From Nemertoderma westbladi (Eukaryota > Xenacoelomorpha > Nemertodermatida > Nemertodermatidae), in assembly GCA_032718475.1 (NCBI GenBank), contig JAUCBJ010002126.1, positions 1 through 34,670 of the forward strand: 34,670 bases of DNA. Direction: 5' to 3'. Both the position numbers and the translations under genes were made by a program. The stretch's first letter is position 1; the number at the start of each line of letters is the position of its first letter. This document shows positions 29,381 to 34,670 of the stretch, piece after piece. The notes beneath the pieces are model-generated. The model was given only the letters and a program-made list of their open reading frames with translations. It ran no database searches and was not told the DNA's origin.

Positions 29381-30409
29381 GTTTATTATTACTCCCTTAT
29401 ATGTAGTGTTTATTAATTTTGCCATCTATTCAATGCATACAGGGGATTCTCTCACACTGGTTATAAGGGGTGAATCTCCGCTCCCATGATCTATTAATTG
29501 ATTAATTTATAATAATTGTCTAAAATTGACAATTTTATTTAATTCATAATAAATTATGAATTTGGATTTATTCCCGTGAATTTTATTAATTTACATTAGG
29601 ATGGGCACCAATTTATTCCAGAACATGTCTGGTGGACGTTAACGTGGACGCTTGGTGTAACGATATCTTGATAAGACTCGATACTCAGTTTGTTAAAGTG
29701 AATTTTAACAGGAAATCCTGTTGGACACCTCTTACTATACGTGATATTTTAGGCTTACAGCATTGAGAGCAATATTGTAAATATACAATGTCAGTGAGAA
29801 GAGGCAAGTCGTTTCCAAGGTCTAAGCAGAGCTTGGCTTAGCCAAGACACGAGGATCTGAACTTTGCATTCCTATTACTCTACTTAACCAATATAGTACC
29901 TAAATATAGTAAGACCAAAGTAAATAACAGATTGTCGTAAAGACAATAGGTATAGATACTAACAATTTAGAAATTGTAGTAGTGACATCTCTCTGTCAGC
30001 CTGCTACGCTTATAGTTATGCAGGAAAGGACAGTGAGACCAAGGTGATTATTCCTATAATAGGAAAGACATATCTTACTAGAAACCTAGAACTTAATTGA
30101 AGATATAAGGTACTGTAAGTAAGACCAAAGGAGAAGTTATGTTATGGAAAATTATGTATATCTATAATATACAATTGAATAAAATTTTACTTACATTATA
30201 AAATACTAACATACTAATCTACAGAATAATTGCACTAAATTATTCGACTAAATATAAAAATACAAAAGACTAAATTAAAATAATTACAACTAAGAACATT
30301 ATCTACAATATGTCGTACGTATTAAATATAAAAGACACAATAAGGATGGTTTTACAGAAAGGAATCCCCACTCCCGTAATAGGTGAGTCTATGCAACCTA
30401 TAGAGTTAA
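29381..30409. other. Non-coding interval rich in short perfect hairpins
   Basis: No gene is seen. Perfect inverted repeats include AATTGTC/GACAATT (29514-29534), AATTCATAAT/ATTATGAATT (29541-29562), ATTGTC/GACAAT (29931-29947), ACAATTT/AAATTGT (29962-29977) and TTCCTAT/ATAGGAA (30051-30065). The motif AGACCAA(A/G)G recurs at about 29912, 30036 and 30122. By position this is where the 3' LTR of the minus-strand BEL/Pao remnant should lie, but no second LTR copy is visible. Confidence 0.5.
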
Positions 30410-31084
30410 TCAATAGCCTAGGGGAAGTGGTCCTCGGAAAATTTCCTGTTTCCCATAATTTCCCAACCTTTCTCTATCTCGTTCTAGAAGATAGAGACGA
30501 CCAATGGGGAGATTGAACTGTTGAGTGTCGAAAACTATCCCTTTCTTCTTATGATTGAACCACATGACGACTAGCTCTACAGATATCACTAGCCCATCGT
30601 CCGAGATGTGCGTTTCTATTATGCGCCACCAATCTGCCATCGTTTACGCAGTAGGTCTGAGTCTACGACTAGTATCATATCTCCAGCGCTAACGTTCTCC
30701 TGTTGAGCAAACCATTTTGTTTGTAGTTGCAGCGGGGAGATAATAACGCTCGAAGTGAGTCATGAACCGATTCGATAGCAATTGTATAACCTGCCAGGTG
30801 CTTAAGGTATTCATCCACATCAGTAGGTGTAGAGACTGACAGCATAACTACTGGCTTCTTGAGTAGGAAATGTGCTGGTGTTATCGCTTCCAGGGATTCG
30901 GGATTCGACGACACGGGCATCAGAGAGGACGTTCGTTGAGATAAGCAACAATCTCTTCCATAAAAGTTCGCAGGAGTTCATCGGTGAGATACGCGCGGCA
31001 AGGCACGACGAAGTGGAATGCGGTCTTCACACTTCTTATTAATCTCTCCCAACTACCTCCCCACCAAGGAGCATATGTGTTTGC
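30410..31084 (-). pseudogene. BEL/Pao integrase C-terminus and DUF5641 remnant
   Basis: Reading the minus strand from 31084, APWWGGSWERLIRSVKTAFH and YLTDELLRTFMEEIVAYLNE are the classic end of the BEL/Pao integrase core, including the Glu in WER. A stop at 30920-30922 and a frameshift follow, then VSSNPESLEAITPAHFLL, the start of DUF5641. After further shifts come QVIQLLSNRFMTHFERYYLP, then ENVSAGDMILVVDSDLLR, then HISDDGLVISVEL, and finally NLPIGRLYLLE near 30460. All DUF5641 blocks are present in order in at least four frame segments. Everything upstream of the integrase C-terminus is missing; the break lies at a short repeat (31079-31150). This is a different, older copy from the 15-27 kb element, in the opposite direction. 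The small plus-strand frame at 30310-30516 is its shadow. Confidence 0.92.
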
Positions 31085-31150
31085 ACCAGTGTATGCACCC
31101 AGTGTCTACACCAGTCTCTGCACCAGTGTACCTGCACCAGGTGTCTGCTG
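31079..31150. repeat. Minisatellite of CACCAGTGT-type units
   Basis: About five or six imperfect units of 12-14 bp, variants of TGCACCAGTGT(A/C). It begins exactly where the BEL/Pao integrase remnant stops, so it marks the breakpoint. Confidence 0.7.
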
Positions 31151-31455
31151 TACCACACTGCATTCCAAACATGCATTCCAAATTATAGCGAAAACCAAAT
31201 AATTTTGAAACACTGGCAGTGAAAAATCTAAAAGTTGAGGGTAAATGTAGGTGTCTGAGACATGAGACAACTGAGACGGAGTCTCTCTCAGTTGTACAGA
31301 ACCATGCAGCTTTGGTATATTCTTTTACTATTCACAGATTTAATTTGTATGGTCTGCGTCAGACTGTCTGATGGTATTCCGGTTCTTCAACTATTCAGTA
31401 GCCTACATACTGTAGCTACATATCAGTGATCAGTACAAATTCATGATATTAGACA

Positions 31456-31463
31456 TATAAAAG
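31456..31463 (+). promoter_or_regulatory. Possible TATA box (TATAAAAG) of the POLE4-like gene
   Basis: TATAAAAG lies 250 bases upstream of the ATG at 31713. Spacing allows a 5' UTR of about 220 bases. This is sequence match only, and such matches are common in AT-rich DNA. Confidence 0.35.
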
Positions 31464-31712
31464 AAGACAGACCAGACACAGACATGTTGCAGAACAGCAG
31501 AAAGTTGAACATAGATAGATATGAACCACTGAATGTAGAATACTAAGCTCTGACTGTCTGAAGCTGCCAGATCAGCAGATGTTCAAACTTCACCCCCTTC
31601 AGCTCTTCACCTTCATCCTTCAGTCAGACCTTTGCTTTGTAATTGTAAAAATATGTTTGCTTGCATTTGATAAATAATTATTCGTATAAATTGGTGATTT
31701 GTAATACAACAA

Positions 31713-32060
31713 ATGGAAGCTGAGACTGCAACTGATAATACAACAAATAGTATTAATGAAGTCAGTGAAATTTCCAACGTTGATGAAAATTATGAAGAAA
31801 TTTCCCAACATCATATTCGATTGCCTCTGGCACGAGTTAAATCAATCATCAAATGCGATGCAGATGTTCACAACACGACAAGCGAAGCAGTTTATCTAAC
31901 TGCGAAATCAACAGAATTATTTATCAATATGCTAACAAAGGATGTTTTATCAATAGCTCAACGCGACAGTAAAAAAGTTGTTGGAATAAAAGACTTCAAT
32001 TCTGCACTGCAAACGATCAGGGCGTATGAATTTTTAGAAGACAGTTTGGATTGGGATTAG
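31713..32060 (+). CDS. POLE4: DNA polymerase epsilon subunit 4-like histone-fold protein
   Basis: A complete 115-codon frame with ATG in good context (CAACAAATGG) and TAG stop. Residues 1-35 are an acidic, Asn/Ser-rich tail. RLPLARVKSIIK at 36-47 is helix 1 of the NF-YC/H2A-like histone fold. YLTAKSTELFINMLTKD (61-77) is the long central helix. SKKVVGIKDFNSALQTI (86-102) is the second loop and helix 3. The end, YEFLEDSLDWD, matches the short C-terminus typical of POLE4, and the length equals the family's (about 117). POLE4 pairs with POLE3 and holds DNA polymerase epsilon on DNA and nucleosomes in the nucleus; the partner is not here. CHRAC1 is the closest alternative, but it has a longer acidic C-terminal tail that is absent here. 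Coding sequence is in one exon; vertebrate POLE4 has introns, so this could be a retrocopy, but no stop or frameshift suggests decay. Confidence 0.85.
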   Translation: MEAETATDNTTNSINEVSEISNVDENYEEISQHHIRLPLARVKSIIKCDADVHNTTSEAVYLTAKSTELFINMLTKDVLSIAQRDSKKVVGIKDFNSALQTIRAYEFLEDSLDWD

Positions 32061-34353
32061 GATTTTCTAATTACTGACTTGAACTTGGAACTACCATACC
32101 TGAACTAGACTCTATCTGTCTATCAGTCTATTATTGACTACTGGCAGACTGGCATACCTGCATACAGAACTTGTAGTAGGCCTACCGGTATATCGGGCTG
32201 TCGGGGCTAATTCCCAAAATTAAATAGCTGCAGTAAGCTACCTCTACTTCTACCTACCTAATTATTTATCGAATTCGCAACTAACAAACTTAGAGGATAT
32301 ATGTAGTGCTTGCACCTGGGCGGGGCGTTAGCAGGTTATGAGCACTTAGCAGGTTCAGAGGTTAGGGCCGAGACAGCTTGAGAGGCAACATGATCACGTG
32401 TGGGGTGGGTAGGGTATATCAGTCAGTCAGTATATGAACTGTATGTGAACTGAACTATATGCGGCGTACTTTTCCTTCTGCCTTTAACTGTTTAAATATA
32501 ACATGACGAACCAGACATAAACAACAAGAATTTAGAAAAATGTTAATTGCGCCCCTCCCCTCCTGCCGGGACATTATATGTATGACATATCGTGGGGTGG
32601 GTGGTAACGTTAAGACAATTTTTCTTAAAATTAACGTTTTAAGTAAATTTTGTTGTAATATGGAAGCTGCATCCTACATTAACTGCATTATTCACTTCAC
32701 TATCTCTATAAAATGATTAGCGATGCAATAAATTGCAAGGGAGTTTTTTGCAAATTTTCAATCATCCTAATAATATAATAAATTTAAGGCTGTGGGTGGT
32801 AAAATGTCCTACATACCGGTACGTACATGTTTTGGTAAATCGAAATAGTCTTAAAAGGCAACAAAGCAAATATACTTAAAATTGAAATATAATAATAATT
32901 GAATTTGCTGAATTGAGACTGTCATATATTACACTACACTCCATGTACAGTATACAGATGTACCAGTCGGGATTTTTTTTTTTTTATCAAAAACTATATT
33001 TTCTTGAGTCCGAAACTCCAAACATACACTAGGGCTGAAACGGAATTGTATAGAAATGGAAAGTATAAGAATTTAGGTCAAATGAAACAATTTTGGTACC
33101 GGTCTACCGGTACTAACTTTTAAAACTTATACGTAAAAGTGCATATTTCTCTCAGTTTCTGTAGTCTATAGTGAATTTTGTAGTGTATTTTGTGAAAATT
33201 TAAGTTGAAGAGTTAGCTCTCTCTCTCTCTTATATTTGTAAAAAAAGGTTCAAAGAAAGTAATGCTTAATGCTCAATTGTATTACTTTTTCTCGTGATTT
33301 TAGTGAGAGGAAAAATGCATATCATTAAATTATTGGTAGCAAAGTCTTAACATCACTATTTTAGTGATTAAAAGTTCTCATTATTCTACTGTATCACAAT
33401 TTTAGTGGTAAAAATTATCAAATATTTAATACTACAATAATTATTATTTACGTAGGCCCTAACAAATATTTTGTTACTGCATTCCCACCAGTAATATTTT
33501 TTTTTCACTGCAGTAAAAGTAAAAAATAATTCATACTAAATTCATTCATATATAATTAATAATGTACAAGAGAATACTTATTGTGATAAAAATGCCCTCA
33601 TATTACTTGTCTGTATAGAGGAGCATTTTAAAATATGGCTATATCAATATCGTTATTTCATAACAATTCTACATTTAATTTATTAATATAATTAAATTAG
33701 CCTAATGAATATAACAATAGCCTTGGATGCAAAATAAGATGGGTCAAATAATAATATTCAGATTGGATGAAAAAACGATGGGTTAAAAAATGATGAGCTA
33801 TACGTCATAGAAATTGAAATTGTCTTAAACGTCTAACATTACTAATTTGACAGTAAACCGTACATGGCGGAAGTATCAATCTATTTGTGGAACCAGAAAA
33901 TATGATAACAAATATTAGAAGAAGAAAGAAAAAGCAACATATAATTAGTAGTTGTGCATGTGCGATGTGCACTGTGCAGCTTTGTTAAATTAATAAACCT
34001 AAAAATGTATTTTAGACTTAGTGACGTTTTTCACTTATTTGTATTTGGAATTAGATACCTGAAGCACTGAACTGCTGTTGCAAAAGAAATAGGAATAACA
34101 ATAACCCTTATTTACTACCCATGGGATGATGGCCTTAATACCTTGTACCGGTTCTATTACTGTATTATTGTTAAAGCAGTACCGGTAACGGTCTGCCGGT
34201 AACAACAACCGATATTGAGTACCGTATATACCGCCATTACGCGTTGAGAAAGGCACCCGACAGCAGATGAGGCATACTGCGGTGTAGAGTGCAGTACGGT
34301 ACCAGTACGATACTGCGATACGACGGGGCTGAAAGAATAGAACTATAGAAACA
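32061..34353. other. Non-coding interval between the POLE4-like gene and the right-edge gene
   Basis: AT-rich, with no convincing frame. AATAAA at 32727-32732 could serve as polyadenylation signal for the POLE4-like gene, about 670 bases after its stop; the link is uncertain. ACCGGTA motifs occur near 32185, 32814, 33100-33112 and 34145-34200. A T11 tract lies near 32970. Confidence 0.5.
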
Positions 34354-34670
34354 ATGGGGAAGAAAAGACTTAGTCGTGAGTTGTACGATTTCCTTCTATC
34401 CTACAAACTCGATTGTTTAGATAAAATCCCTGATAATTCTACGCTGGCCGAAGTGGGGTTGTTACCCAACAAAGCTAGTTCCTTCAATAGCAAAAAACGT
34501 TTCAAAGCGTGGGCCGCTTTATTGACAACCAACGTCGATAATTCCTACAACGGCGATGTCCAGGACGAACTTCTTCTTTACAAAGGTAAAGTTATAATAG
34601 CTGACGAGGAAGTCGAAGAAACAGTAATTAAATTTCATCAGAATACGGCCGTAAATGCTGATGAGGTGGC
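34354..34670 (+). CDS. Right-edge gene, 3'-partial, possible integrase zinc-binding start
   Basis: ATG at 34354 sits in a strong context (ACAATGG) and the frame stays open for 105 codons to the window end. The N-terminus (MGKKRLSRELYDFLLSYKLD) is basic and helical; residues 25-70 are helical and polar (AEVGLLPNKASSFNSKKRFK). The last part reads ELLLYKGKVIIADEEVEETV followed by IKFHQN. That pattern (L-L-Y-x-G-x-x-V-hydrophobic, an acidic helix, then F-H) resembles the strand-helix leading into the first His of the H2C2 zinc-binding domain of retroviral-type integrases, as in Gypsy, Ginger and domesticated integrase genes. The deciding His and Cys lie beyond the edge. With its own Met and no reverse transcriptase upstream it would be a stand-alone integrase gene. 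Codon use and lack of stops suggest a live gene. The family is uncertain. Confidence 0.6.
   Translation, partial: MGKKRLSRELYDFLLSYKLDCLDKIPDNSTLAEVGLLPNKASSFNSKKRFKAWAALLTTNVDNSYNGDVQDELLLYKGKVIIADEEVEETVIKFHQNTAVNADEV

Noticed and set aside
30310-30516. Plus-strand 68-codon frame with ATG
   Set aside because: It is opposite the end of the minus-strand DUF5641 remnant, which has a clear family match.

Overview
This window looks like nuclear DNA of an invertebrate animal, probably marine; I could not place the species. The reasons are a DNA-polymerase-epsilon-type histone-fold gene, animal-type transposable elements (BEL/Pao, a LINE-like element, TIR/MITE elements), AT-rich non-coding DNA and many short ACCGGTA motifs. 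There is no bacterial operon structure. Most of the window is a nest of transposons of different ages.

Layout. 1-2438 (minus) is one uninterrupted frame of at least 812 codons that starts at 2438 and runs off the left edge. It encodes a coiled-coil protein, probably a BEL/Pao-type Gag. 4486-5313 (plus) is a second coiled-coil frame broken by one stop. 5838-6460 holds diverged repeats of about 165-190 bp. 7148-9480 is a composite inverted-repeat element, with a 1.73-kb TIR element inside it flanked by CCCTA. 9722-11496 is a decayed LINE ending in four 18-bp repeats. 13009-14990 (minus) is decayed coding sequence of unknown family.

15201-27823 is a BEL/Pao retrotransposon with LTRs of about 560 and 636 bp and an exact 5-bp target duplication, ATGCT. 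Its 5' LTR is split by a 1577-bp foldback/MITE element with ~0.5-kb terminal inverted repeats and an ACAG duplication (Chapaev-like). The element reads, in order: Gag, zinc knuckle, A17-type protease, reverse transcriptase, RNase H, integrase. Many frameshifts and stops break it. The integrase is cut off before its last catalytic residue. It is followed by an 83-bp tandem array and an unrecognised ORF (26006-26569). The 3' end, its LTR and the flanking DNA (1126 bp) were then duplicated in tandem (26953-28078 and 28079-29204).

30410-31084 (minus) is the 3' end of another BEL/Pao pol (integrase C-terminus plus DUF5641), broken by frameshifts. 31713-32060 (plus) is the one clear host gene, a POLE4-like histone-fold protein in a single exon. 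A new frame opens at 34354 with a good start context and runs off the right edge; it ends in sequence resembling the start of an integrase zinc-binding domain.

How the parts relate: there is no operon or pathway. The nesting gives relative ages. The decayed minus-strand sequence around 13-15 kb and 29-31 kb came first, the 12.6-kb BEL/Pao element inserted into it, the MITE inserted into the 5' LTR, and the 1126-bp duplication copied the completed 3' junction. All similarity statements are by eye, without alignment software or database searches.
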